From Lachnospiraceae bacterium (GTDB lineage: Bacteria; Bacillota; Clostridia; Lachnospirales; Lachnospiraceae): DNA of 45,021 bases. The notes beneath the pieces are model-generated. The model was not told the origin of the DNA. It ran no database searches and saw only the letters and a list, made by a program, of their open reading frames with translations. The position numbers and the translations under genes are program-made. This document shows positions 32,939-42,096 of this stretch, one piece after another; position 1 is the first letter of the stretch, and every line of letters begins with the position of its first letter. Location of the stretch: positions 1-45,021 of the forward strand of contig JAFZQU010000032.1 in the NCBI GenBank assembly GCA_017620255.1, written 5' to 3'.

Positions 32939-35900
32939 ATGCGTAAAATGTGGGAAGGAATGAAAGGACACGGAAGGAGAACGATGAGCGGTGTTAAACG
33001 GCTGATCGCAGGTTTTTTGAGCTTTGCGATGATTTTGTCGTACATGCCTGCTAACGTGTATGCAAACGAGGCGGCTGCAGATGATACTGCTGTATATGAA
33101 GAGGCCGTAACTCCTTCTGCAGAGGAGACAGTTAATGAAGGCAGCAACGTGGCAGAGGAAGTGAATGAGCCTGCCGGAGAAGCTGCTGTGGAAGAATCAT
33201 ATGACTATGAGGTCCCGCTGGCGGAAGGATACGATGATGCCGGTGATGCAGAAGTACCGGACGAGGCATGGGAAGATGAACCGGAACAGCTGCGGGATCG
33301 TACGGACTATGAAGTTACGGTAAATGATCTGACGAATATTGAGACGACCGGATATGTAGCCGGTATGACTTATGATGAAGCAAATGATAAGGTCTATGTG
33401 AACGAGGACACAGACTTCATTGTCATCAGTTTTAAAACGGCAAAAGATAAAGACAAAGATGATGACAGCAACTACGGTATCAAAAATGTGACCGCAAAGA
33501 TCGGCGATGATGATGCGGTTGTTACGAAATATAAGGATGAGGATGGCAGAGACATTGTATGGACAGATGGCGGCAAGTTCTCCACCGAAACATATGTCAT
33601 CAAAAAAGAAGATGGCAGTGTGATCAATGCGGCTGTTAATATCAATGTCGAAACGAAGAAAGTACATTTTGTCGGCTTTGCATCCGGAGAAAACGCGAGC
33701 CATATCGGCTGTGTTCCGATCCCGGATGATGAAAGTGATTTTGTTCCCACAAGTCCCTGGCAGGGCGGTGTGTTTGTATTTGACGGCGGAAAGATGCCGT
33801 TCCGTTTCAGGGTGGAACTCGGATATGCGGTCACAGGGGTCAGACAGGGCAACGGCGGACCTGAACTCTTACAGACGGATGAAAATGAAACGGAGCGGAC
33901 TATCACTCATACCGACGGAAAAACATATATAGAGACCCCCCGTTATATAACAGGCGCGATCGACAGAAGGACCTATATCTACACTGACAGCATCCGAAAG
34001 AATGCGTATCTGGTTGATTTTAACACAGGAGATAACAGCCAGGAGATCGCTATCGTCCCAGACGGCGGTGATTTTATTCCCAATACGAATTTTAACAGAG
34101 ACCATGGCGTCTATGTGTATGAGGGCGGAGTTGTGTCCTTCCATTTCAGAGTGAATGAAGGATACGGGGTTACAAAAGTTACGCAGGGAAAAAACATCGA
34201 GTTGTCACCGGAAGAGGATGTACGGTCACGTTATGAGGTCCGGGATCCGGGCCCGAATGTAATAGAGACTGCTTCCTATGAATCCGGCCTGATCAACGGT
34301 AAAACGACGATCTATGTGGACAGTGAATCGATTGATGTAAATCATGTAACCTTTGCTTCGGCTAATAACATCAAGTTCGTTCCCGAAGGCGATTTTATTG
34401 AAGCAGAAAATGGTGTCTATGTTTATGACGGGGATTCTTTGTACTTCCAGTTTGAACTGAAGAACGGTGCGTTGATCAAAAAGGTTACACAGAGCCATGA
34501 AGGCGGCGATGTGGAACTGATCACAACGGAAGATGATTGGTATGATGAAGACGCCGGTGTGGTATGGACCGGTACCTATCTATCGGATCCGATCGAAGAG
34601 AATACGCAGATTACTGTTGAAAGCGGAACAGGAGTATTCCTGTACTGGTCGAATAATCCTGAAGATGAAGATTATAGGAATGCAGAGATCTATCTGCTGA
34701 ATAAAAGCTTCAAAAAAGAATATGAAGAGGCTGTGCAGAGCTACGAGGAATGGAATGCGCTTGATGACGCTGGTAAGGAAGAATATGAAAACGAACACGG
34801 GACTGTTGTTCGGCCTCAATTTAATCCGGAAGAATACAGACTGTCTGAAGATATGGTCATGCTGGTTGAGGGATTGACTTACTATATAGAAGTGATCCCG
34901 GCTTACGGCTACCAGATCGGTGGTAACTACGGTCCGACAGGAACCGATATCGAGGGAACTTTATTCACACCGACAGAGGAGGATTTTGCCTGCGGCGTAT
35001 GGTCCTTTACGGCTGAAAACGATGATTTTATGGACGACATTATTGTCAAGCCGGTTGCCGGTGCCGACGGCTTTGCTGATAAGTATGATGCAGATGGAAA
35101 TCCTGCACTGGATCTCCATAGTAAGAGTGATTCCGGATCTGGTGATATCCTGGATGTTAAGATGGAATTAGAAGATGATGGGAAAGACTTTTCAGATCTT
35201 GCCGCATGCGGGGGTACTTTACGTGCGACGGTTACGTATGATGAAGAGTCAAACCTGACAGACGAGCAGGCACCGGGCCGATTCAATACCTTCGGGTTTG
35301 TGTTGGAAGGTGAGACATGGAAAGGCATACAAAAAGAGGATGAGCAGCCATGGAAGAATGCATGGAATTATGGTCTGGAAGGTGAAGAAGGCTCTTATCC
35401 GGAACTTGTTAAAGTCACGCTGGAACTGGGTAATGATGCAAACGCGGAAAACTACAAGCTGTATTGGGAACGTGAGGAAGAAGGAGAATATTATGCGACC
35501 GTTTGGGGGTCATGCTACAACAAGCAAGATCATGAACTGACCTTCTCCACAAATATAAACGGAACCTTTACCATTGCTCCGACAGTGAATGTACTGTTTG
35601 ATCTCAGTATCCCGGCAGACTATCGGGATCCGGATCAGGATCATGGACATGTCTTTATCAAACCTGTTGAACCTATGTCTATGTCCGGTCTTGTAGAGGT
35701 GACAGAGAACACAACATATAAATATATCGGTTATGGCCCTATCAGGCTGCAGGTGGTAGATGAGAACGGTAATCCGATCGGGAATCTTTCAAGGTATAAA
35801 GAAGGGTTCTTATGCCAATATCTGCTGAACATGTTTGCAGGCAGAAAAGATGGAGAAAACGGGCCGGAGATTCCGTTTGATTTCTTCATCAATGATGACG

Positions 35901-38900
35901 GAACGGTTGAAATCCCCGCGGTGGATTATGAGGCATGGGATCCTGAATATATTACGCCGATCACCAATATGATCCAATATGCGGAAGGACCAGGTGACCA
36001 TACGATCTATGCATCGACGCGCTGGAACAACAGAATCCGTCCGGCAAGCCAGATCATCCTGAATGGCAAAGATGAAAGCGTTACGTATTCGGGATGGCAG
36101 ATGAAGCCTTTTGCAGATAAAGTCCCTGATGACCCGGAATACGAAGAGCCTGTTTATGCAGATAAAGAGCCTTTTACTGTAGAAAGTGTTACAGATGGTG
36201 AAGGCAACGTCAAAAAATATTACTATCTGGAAGACTACTTTGACAGCTTCAGGTTTAAACTGGAGGAAAAAGGCGGATATAAACTGGAATCCGTCACGTA
36301 CCGTGTGATCAACTGGTATGAGGACGAGAATGGCGAAGCGAAATATGAGCCGGCAACCGGATATACGGGTTTAACAAAACTCGCACCGGAGGACGGCTAT
36401 TACGAGATCCCTCTGCCGCAGCCACGTGGCCATTACGAAGTAGTGGATGAAGAGGGAAATGAACAATGGGTGATCGAGGACTGGGGAGTAAATCTTGGTG
36501 TCGAGATCATACCGCATTTTAAGAAACTTGCAACCGTAAAGGTACAGGTAAAGAAGGCGGACGGCACATCCATGGATGCACAGTATCTGGATGCAAGTGT
36601 CCGGATCGATGCAGCGGCTTATGAGGTAACCCCGAAGAAAGCATCAGAAACAGATCCTTATAACTATGAAGCTTCCGTACCCCAGAATTCCACGGTAACG
36701 GTTACGCTTACATCCCCGGACGGATTATGGGCCGTAAGCAACGTACAGTTGACGGATGTAAAGAATAACAACAAGGCACTGAAGGCCGCCAAAAACGGAG
36801 AATATACGTTGACGGTTGCTGATGAGGGCCTGTTAGTGGCAACGATTGCACCGGTTACAAAGGTGGTTGTGGAAAAAGGTACATTAGAGGGAGGAGACTA
36901 TCAGTATACGGCACTGAAGGATGAAAAAAATGTATACTCCCTAAAGACCGGGCAAGTATTCCGGGCTTATCTTGCTGACCGTTCAGAATGGAATGGTACT
37001 TCGCTGGTGGCACATAAAGTAGAAAACGTAGATTTCTTTAATGGCCGAAATAAGCTTGAAACTGTTGCCAATGAGTATGTTCCAACGGAGAATATCATTA
37101 CAGTTGAAGACAGTGAACTGATAGCAACCGGTGAAGCATTTGGAGTGGCAAAACTTTCACTGAAAGCGTCTGTGACTGACGCAAATAATAAAGTGAAATC
37201 ATATTCCACAACGATCAACTTTACCGGCTCGACAGTTGCAGTCACAAGCCCGAAACCAAACTATGGAGCAATTGAACTTCCCTACGGACAGAAAGCGACC
37301 GTCAAGGTTGATATCGGAGGAAATCTGAAGGGAGTAACGGCATGGATCTGTGAGTACGATCCCAATACAGATACTATCAATAAGATTGATCCGGACGGAA
37401 ACTTTGCGTTGCTTGGTTCCTTCGACGGCAAGACGATCACGATCGATCCGAAAAAGGCAGCTAAGCATCCGCAGGCTTACAAACCGAATACATGGTTAGA
37501 GCTATGCTTCTTTGATGCAAACGGTAACAAGATCGACGAGGGCTGGTATAGTGTGTACAGCCTGTACTTTGCAGCACCCACCATCGCCGGGAAAGCTGCT
37601 CCGACTGTGACTGCCAATGCTGCCCTGTCGACCAACTGTGCAGTTGGGTTGACTCTGGGTCTTCCCAAAGGTGTGAAGGCTGTAGACGGCATGTATTACA
37701 GGATTGAGGCGACGGCCGTTGATAAGGGAAATGTAAAATATACAAATGGCGGGAAGAAGTACTATGACCATCTTGCCCAGTACGATGAAAATGATGGACT
37801 CAATTCCGTTTTCCTGGAAGAGGTGGTTGCGTTTGTTCCTGCCACTGAGAAATCCTGGTCAGTTGATGTATCGGATAAACCGAGGAATGACGAAGACGGT
37901 TGGAGAGTGGATTATGCTGTGAAGGCAACACTCGTCTATGCAGAGGAATTTGACGATGAGCATTCGGACGAATATGACCACGGATACAGAATTCTAAAAT
38001 TTAAGGAGGGCGAGGAAAATAAGACACAGCAGACTGAAGAATTCTCCGGCCTGACGGTTTCCACCAAGGACAATACCTTTGAGACCAAGCTGTCCCTGAC
38101 AAAACAGATGCCTGCGAAGATCTACAATAAGCAGGATGGCATTCCGCTTGCGATCCCGAAGTGGTCCAAGTCTGCAAGCGTGCAGAAACTGGACAGAGTG
38201 GAACTTCTCAATGAATACGGGTATGAAGTTGCACGCTGGGATCGTTGGGGCGAAGACATGCAGCTTGACGTGGATAAGACCGGTCTCATTACGCTGGATA
38301 CAACATGGGAGTGGATGGATGAGGTTACATACGAGTCCGGAGAAGATCATCTTGCAGCCGGGAAATACACACTCGTAGCATACGCGATCGGCGGTCCGGG
38401 CGCGCAGGCGAGCGCAACGCTTCCTGTCACGCTTCTCGAATCGATCGAAAGCATGACTGTTTCCGCACCGGCCAGAGTGCTGAAGACCTATAACAAAGCA
38501 GCGACAGTCAAAGCTGAGGTTGCTTTCAATGTGAATGAGTGGGAAAATGCGCCCGCCACCAAGAACGTGGAATGGAGTATCGTAGTTCCCGACGGCAGCC
38601 CGCTTGAAGGTAAGCTGACGATGAAGAACGGTACCGTCACGATCGATAAAGACCTGATGGTGGACGCGAAAGTCGCGAAAGAGGATCCGGATGCTTACAG
38701 TTTTGTGATCGCTGCAAAGGCTGCTGATTTTGAAGACAATGATCTGACGGAATACAGTGATCCGATCCTCATCACATCCGAGGCGCAGGTTCCGACAGAA
38801 ATTCAGTTTGCTTGGGATCAATACGATGATAACGGCAATTTAACAGGATGGGATTATTCGGACATCAACGAACAGGAGATCGCGCGGAAAGCGCAGGCCT

Positions 38901-40849
38901 TGAAGGCCAAAGATATATATATGGAGCCTTTCTATTCCCGCTCGATCCAGTATGCGAAGGTCTTTGTACTTGACCAGTACGGAGAGCAGATGTATGCAGA
39001 TCTGAAACTGACCGGTATCAAGCAGAATGAAGATGGCAGACTGATTCTTTCAAAGGCCGGCAAAGTGTCTGTCACGGCCACGGCAGTTGATGGAAGCAAG
39101 AAGAGTAAAAAGATCGAGTTTACCATTGCAGACGGCGATGCGCGCTTTACACCGAATGTCCTTGTACAGACGGAAACACAGTTTTACAGAGGAGACAGAG
39201 ACAAGGAATTCATCAACACCTATGACCGTTTTGATCATGCCGGAGAGACCTGGTGTTCCAGCAATGCTCCTGCCAATAAATACCTGTATGTACATGTGGG
39301 CGCAGCGCACTATGCTGATATCGGAGAGGAAAATGGAAACCCGGTATTATTTGCATGGGACAGACCCAGTTATGGGGACATTGTCATGTTCAACCACACC
39401 GTCAAAGTCAAGGGCGGTACGATCAAGGCCACTCTCACGGATGCAATGGATAAATACACAACGTATGTGATCCTACCGTCCGCAGAGGAAACGGTTGTAA
39501 CAGTAACCGATAATACGGTGGACAAACGGTTCGGCAGGGCAAAGAACGCGACCGATTATACAATCTGTAACCAACTGATCTCTAACCAGAAGGCTAGAAA
39601 GATCACGGCTGACAAGGCGAGCCTTGTAAACTGGATGTGGACGGATTGGGACGGTTATGCAACTTCTCCGGAGAACCCGAACTATGTAACATATACGATC
39701 AAGGACTTTGAGAACAGACCACGCACGCAGTATTTTGTCAAGATCACCATGGATGAGCTGTCAAACGGTGCGCTGTCTGATCTTGCAAGAGTACTCTGTA
39801 TGCCGAATAACGATGAGGAATATGAAGCGTTTAAGGAGCAGATAGAGGAAAATGATGAATACATTCAGGAAAAACAGGAAATCCTGGATTGGTATGATGC
39901 CACGCCTGAGGCCGAAGAAGCAGATAGAGATATGAAACTCGCAATGGTATGGGAGAAATACAGACGTCCACAGGAAGAAGAGTGCTTCCACACGTTTGAA
40001 AATGATGGTGTCATGAGACCCGTGAAAAACGGCAAGTTCTCCATCGGCTTCTTCAGCCCGAAAGAGGATTATTGGGACGGCAACAACAGAACCGTTTGCG
40101 AATTCCCTGAGATACCGGCCGGCACGTATAATTTCTATGTAACATACGGTTACCTTGATTATGGAAACTTTGTCCCGCTCGAGCAGCCGACGAAGATGTC
40201 TGTCAAGTTTGCAGCGGCACCGGTTCCGGCAGTGAAGTTTGATACTACAAAGTTTACATTCACTAAAACAAAGGATGGAGAGTTTGAGTACATAAACTAT
40301 AAATTACCGATCAATGCGACCGTTACAAAGGGCCGTGGCCTGCGGCTGGATCCGGAGGAGAGATTCTGCTATGAAATCGTCAGTGCCAATAACAACGGCG
40401 TGACGAATGATTTCCGAAACCTGTTCTATGTTCGAGTGGCAGCATCGGAGAGCAGTACCGGTATTCTGAAGGATGAAAATGTATCCCTGAGACCTAACTT
40501 CGGTTTTGGGGATGAAAACAGCATCTGGATCACGGTCGGCACCGGAAATAATGCCCGCGGCATCCAGATTCGAAACTGGGAAGACCTGAAGGCACTTAAG
40601 AACGGTACATTCTACGTCAAGGATGATGAGGAAACGCGTTGGCGCGGGGAACTTGTAGAAGGTGTGCATCTTGTCGGCTCCCAGAAGGATCAGCAGAGTG
40701 CATATAAGGCATGGTCCAAGGCGAACAGCTCCGGTATCTTAAGATGCACTACGATCGGTTATGACGGAAGGGAAAGAACTGTAGATACCAAGGTGACGGT
40801 GAACCTTGACTTCCTTGTGGATAATGGAAATTTATTGGCTGCAAACTGA
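32939..40849 (+). CDS. Giant secreted repeat protein (2636 residues)
   Basis: A very large, acidic, secreted protein of unknown function. Signal peptide: long basic n-region, hydrophobic core LIAGFLSFAMIL and likely cleavage after VYA (residue 42). An acidic segment follows to about residue 120. Three tandem repeats begin near residues 242, 356 and 467 (periods 114 and 111), each with GVYVYxG-type and ETxxYxxG-type motifs; a weaker fourth may precede them. The rest looks like a string of beta-sandwich modules; an Ig-like stretch lies around VFVLDQYGEQMY (39000 region). I see no enzyme motif, LPXTG signal, SLH domain, choline-binding repeat or C-terminal membrane helix. The ATG at 32939 is preferred over 32888 because AAAGGAG lies 6 nt upstream. 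The gene is intact and followed by a strong terminator. Confidence 0.88.
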   Translation: MRKMWEGMKGHGRRTMSGVKRLIAGFLSFAMILSYMPANVYANEAAADDTAVYEEAVTPSAEETVNEGSNVAEEVNEPAGEAAVEESYDYEVPLAEGYDDAGDAEVPDEAWEDEPEQLRDRTDYEVTVNDLTNIETTGYVAGMTYDEANDKVYVNEDTDFIVISFKTAKDKDKDDDSNYGIKNVTAKIGDDDAVVTKYKDEDGRDIVWTDGGKFSTETYVIKKEDGSVINAAVNINVETKKVHFVGFASGENASHIGCVPIPDDESDFVPTSPWQGGVFVFDGGKMPFRFRVELGYAVTGVRQGNGGPELLQTDENETERTITHTDGKTYIETPRYITGAIDRRTYIYTDSIRKNAYLVDFNTGDNSQEIAIVPDGGDFIPNTNFNRDHGVYVYEGGVVSFHFRVNEGYGVTKVTQGKNIELSPEEDVRSRYEVRDPGPNVIETASYESGLINGKTTIYVDSESIDVNHVTFASANNIKFVPEGDFIEAENGVYVYDGDSLYFQFELKNGALIKKVTQSHEGGDVELITTEDDWYDEDAGVVWTGTYLSDPIEENTQITVESGTGVFLYWSNNPEDEDYRNAEIYLLNKSFKKEYEEAVQSYEEWNALDDAGKEEYENEHGTVVRPQFNPEEYRLSEDMVMLVEGLTYYIEVIPAYGYQIGGNYGPTGTDIEGTLFTPTEEDFACGVWSFTAENDDFMDDIIVKPVAGADGFADKYDADGNPALDLHSKSDSGSGDILDVKMELEDDGKDFSDLAACGGTLRATVTYDEESNLTDEQAPGRFNTFGFVLEGETWKGIQKEDEQPWKNAWNYGLEGEEGSYPELVKVTLELGNDANAENYKLYWEREEEGEYYATVWGSCYNKQDHELTFSTNINGTFTIAPTVNVLFDLSIPADYRDPDQDHGHVFIKPVEPMSMSGLVEVTENTTYKYIGYGPIRLQVVDENGNPIGNLSRYKEGFLCQYLLNMFAGRKDGENGPEIPFDFFINDDGTVEIPAVDYEAWDPEYITPITNMIQYAEGPGDHTIYASTRWNNRIRPASQIILNGKDESVTYSGWQMKPFADKVPDDPEYEEPVYADKEPFTVESVTDGEGNVKKYYYLEDYFDSFRFKLEEKGGYKLESVTYRVINWYEDENGEAKYEPATGYTGLTKLAPEDGYYEIPLPQPRGHYEVVDEEGNEQWVIEDWGVNLGVEIIPHFKKLATVKVQVKKADGTSMDAQYLDASVRIDAAAYEVTPKKASETDPYNYEASVPQNSTVTVTLTSPDGLWAVSNVQLTDVKNNNKALKAAKNGEYTLTVADEGLLVATIAPVTKVVVEKGTLEGGDYQYTALKDEKNVYSLKTGQVFRAYLADRSEWNGTSLVAHKVENVDFFNGRNKLETVANEYVPTENIITVEDSELIATGEAFGVAKLSLKASVTDANNKVKSYSTTINFTGSTVAVTSPKPNYGAIELPYGQKATVKVDIGGNLKGVTAWICEYDPNTDTINKIDPDGNFALLGSFDGKTITIDPKKAAKHPQAYKPNTWLELCFFDANGNKIDEGWYSVYSLYFAAPTIAGKAAPTVTANAALSTNCAVGLTLGLPKGVKAVDGMYYRIEATAVDKGNVKYTNGGKKYYDHLAQYDENDGLNSVFLEEVVAFVPATEKSWSVDVSDKPRNDEDGWRVDYAVKATLVYAEEFDDEHSDEYDHGYRILKFKEGEENKTQQTEEFSGLTVSTKDNTFETKLSLTKQMPAKIYNKQDGIPLAIPKWSKSASVQKLDRVELLNEYGYEVARWDRWGEDMQLDVDKTGLITLDTTWEWMDEVTYESGEDHLAAGKYTLVAYAIGGPGAQASATLPVTLLESIESMTVSAPARVLKTYNKAATVKAEVAFNVNEWENAPATKNVEWSIVVPDGSPLEGKLTMKNGTVTIDKDLMVDAKVAKEDPDAYSFVIAAKAADFEDNDLTEYSDPILITSEAQVPTEIQFAWDQYDDNGNLTGWDYSDINEQEIARKAQALKAKDIYMEPFYSRSIQYAKVFVLDQYGEQMYADLKLTGIKQNEDGRLILSKAGKVSVTATAVDGSKKSKKIEFTIADGDARFTPNVLVQTETQFYRGDRDKEFINTYDRFDHAGETWCSSNAPANKYLYVHVGAAHYADIGEENGNPVLFAWDRPSYGDIVMFNHTVKVKGGTIKATLTDAMDKYTTYVILPSAEETVVTVTDNTVDKRFGRAKNATDYTICNQLISNQKARKITADKASLVNWMWTDWDGYATSPENPNYVTYTIKDFENRPRTQYFVKITMDELSNGALSDLARVLCMPNNDEEYEAFKEQIEENDEYIQEKQEILDWYDATPEAEEADRDMKLAMVWEKYRRPQEEECFHTFENDGVMRPVKNGKFSIGFFSPKEDYWDGNNRTVCEFPEIPAGTYNFYVTYGYLDYGNFVPLEQPTKMSVKFAAAPVPAVKFDTTKFTFTKTKDGEFEYINYKLPINATVTKGRGLRLDPEERFCYEIVSANNNGVTNDFRNLFYVRVAASESSTGILKDENVSLRPNFGFGDENSIWITVGTGNNARGIQIRNWEDLKALKNGTFYVKDDEETRWRGELVEGVHLVGSQKDQQSAYKAWSKANSSGILRCTTIGYDGRERTVDTKVTVNLDFLVDNGNLLAAN
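33662..34626 (+). repeat. Three ~113-residue tandem repeats in the giant protein
   Basis: The encoded units begin near 33662, 34004 and 34337. Shared landmarks are a (V/H)xF start, (F/I)VPxGDFI-type and GVYVYEGG-type segments, a YxVTKVTQG-like strand, and a TxIYxD ending. They are diverged at DNA level, so they are old duplications and not a recent expansion. Confidence 0.75.
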
Positions 40850-40884
40850 CCGAATAAGATCGGAAACATGTTTTTAAGATCGAA

Positions 40885-40912
40885 GGCGCCGGGAACTTCC
40901 CGGCGCCTTTTT
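40885..40912 (+). terminator. Intrinsic terminator of the giant protein gene
   Basis: GGCGCCGGG (40885-40893), loop AACTT, CCCGGCGCC (40899-40907), then TTTTT. A perfect 9-bp GC-rich stem with a T-run, 36 bp after the stop. Confidence 0.95.
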
Positions 40913-41027
40913 ATTGCCTGTTATGACCTGATCTGTCAAAAGGGCATGCTGTCTGTACGACGTTATCCCTGCGCAGCCTGAAATGTCCCTTCAAGAAAGC
41001 AGGGTGTTGCGATCTTCCTGATTATGG

Positions 41028-41033
41028 TATGAT
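41028..41033 (+). promoter_or_regulatory. Extended -10 promoter of the receiver-like gene
   Basis: TATGAT at 41028-41033 is preceded by TGG (extended -10). TTGCGA at 41007-41012 is a possible -35 but only 15 bp away. Confidence 0.45.
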
Positions 41034-41091
41034 GAATATGATCCTGCAGCAGAGGATCCAGATGAAGAAGATCATGTAAGGTGGTGCAGAT

Positions 41092-42096
41092 ATGGCCGGT
41101 AATATCCTGTATATCCAGTCAAATGAAAAGATCGCGCAATCCTTTCAGGAAACGTTCCGGGAGCGGGGGATCGAGCTGCTCGTGGCGCCTTCCGCGCAGG
41201 ATGCGTTTGTGATCATGCGCGAGCAGGAGGTGGGCCTGCTTCTGGTGGATATCAATATCCCGGACATGCGACTCAGCAAGCTTGTTGAGATCTGCAGCCG
41301 TGATTTTCCCACCGTGATCATGAATGTATGCGTCGACGTGCTCAATTCCCTGCTGGTCACAAAACTCGTGAACCGGCATGCGATCCATAAGATCTTCGTG
41401 GCACCCTGGGACGTAAAAGAAATGATCGAGGAGATAGAGGAATCGCTGGATGCCGCAGAGATTTCCAGGGAACAGGTCCTGTTTGAGAAGAAGATCGTGG
41501 AAGAGAACGAGCAGTTCCAGAACACGCTGCATTCGCTGACGGACGCACTGAAAAAACAGCAGTACAGCTACAATACGATCCGCCGGGTCACGGATGTCTT
41601 CTTTGAAAACATCGTTCATTTACAGGAACTGCAGGATGACGAGTCAAGATCACAGGCGGCTGTTCTGAAGCAGATTTTTGATATGTATCTGCGCATGCAG
41701 ACTACGGAGAGCCTGCCGCTTGAGCGGTTTGAGGAAATAGTCAGGAGTGATTTTGACAAATTGGCAAAACAGGCGGAAGGGATGGAACTTGGCGAGGTGC
41801 ACAGCTGCCTGACCGGGGATGTGCAAAGGACCATGGCCGTCAATATCCGCTTTGCCGTCTGGCTGATCCTCTATACCTGTCTTGGCAGCAAAATCACGGC
41901 TTCCGTGACTTCCGGTTATATCACGGTCAAGGAAGTGAAATTCATCGTGACACTGCAGGGCGAAAAGAAAAAGATACCGTTTCGGGAACGGTATCTTTCG
42001 GAATGCCTTCATATACTTACCAAATCCTGTGAGATCAAAGAGAACGGATCAGAGACCGTTTATGATCTTACCTTTATTCCGGTAGAACAGCATTAG
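41092..42096 (+). CDS. Response-regulator-like protein with a degenerate receiver domain
   Basis: A 334-residue cytoplasmic protein. The N-terminal ~115 residues look like a receiver domain: a strand ILYIQSNE, then LLLVDINIPDM with Asp53 at the phospho-acceptor place. The usual acidic pair is reduced (QSNE), the conserved Thr/Ser position reads NVCVD, and the conserved Lys-Pro is AP in FVAPWDV. It may therefore not be phosphorylated in the normal way. A long coiled coil (about 118-200) follows, then a C-terminal region with strands (ASVTSGYITVKEVKFIVTLQG) that I cannot assign. There is no DNA-binding domain. Its 3' end overlaps the opposite-strand PBP gene by 23 bp. Confidence 0.8.
   Translation: MAGNILYIQSNEKIAQSFQETFRERGIELLVAPSAQDAFVIMREQEVGLLLVDINIPDMRLSKLVEICSRDFPTVIMNVCVDVLNSLLVTKLVNRHAIHKIFVAPWDVKEMIEEIEESLDAAEISREQVLFEKKIVEENEQFQNTLHSLTDALKKQQYSYNTIRRVTDVFFENIVHLQELQDDESRSQAAVLKQIFDMYLRMQTTESLPLERFEEIVRSDFDKLAKQAEGMELGEVHSCLTGDVQRTMAVNIRFAVWLILYTCLGSKITASVTSGYITVKEVKFIVTLQGEKKKIPFRERYLSECLHILTKSCEIKENGSETVYDLTFIPVEQH

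Noticed and set aside
32939-40849. Cell-wall anchored adhesin with LPXTG
   Set aside because: The C-terminus ends in a plain hydrophilic sequence (DNGNLLAAN) with no LPXTG, hydrophobic helix or basic tail.
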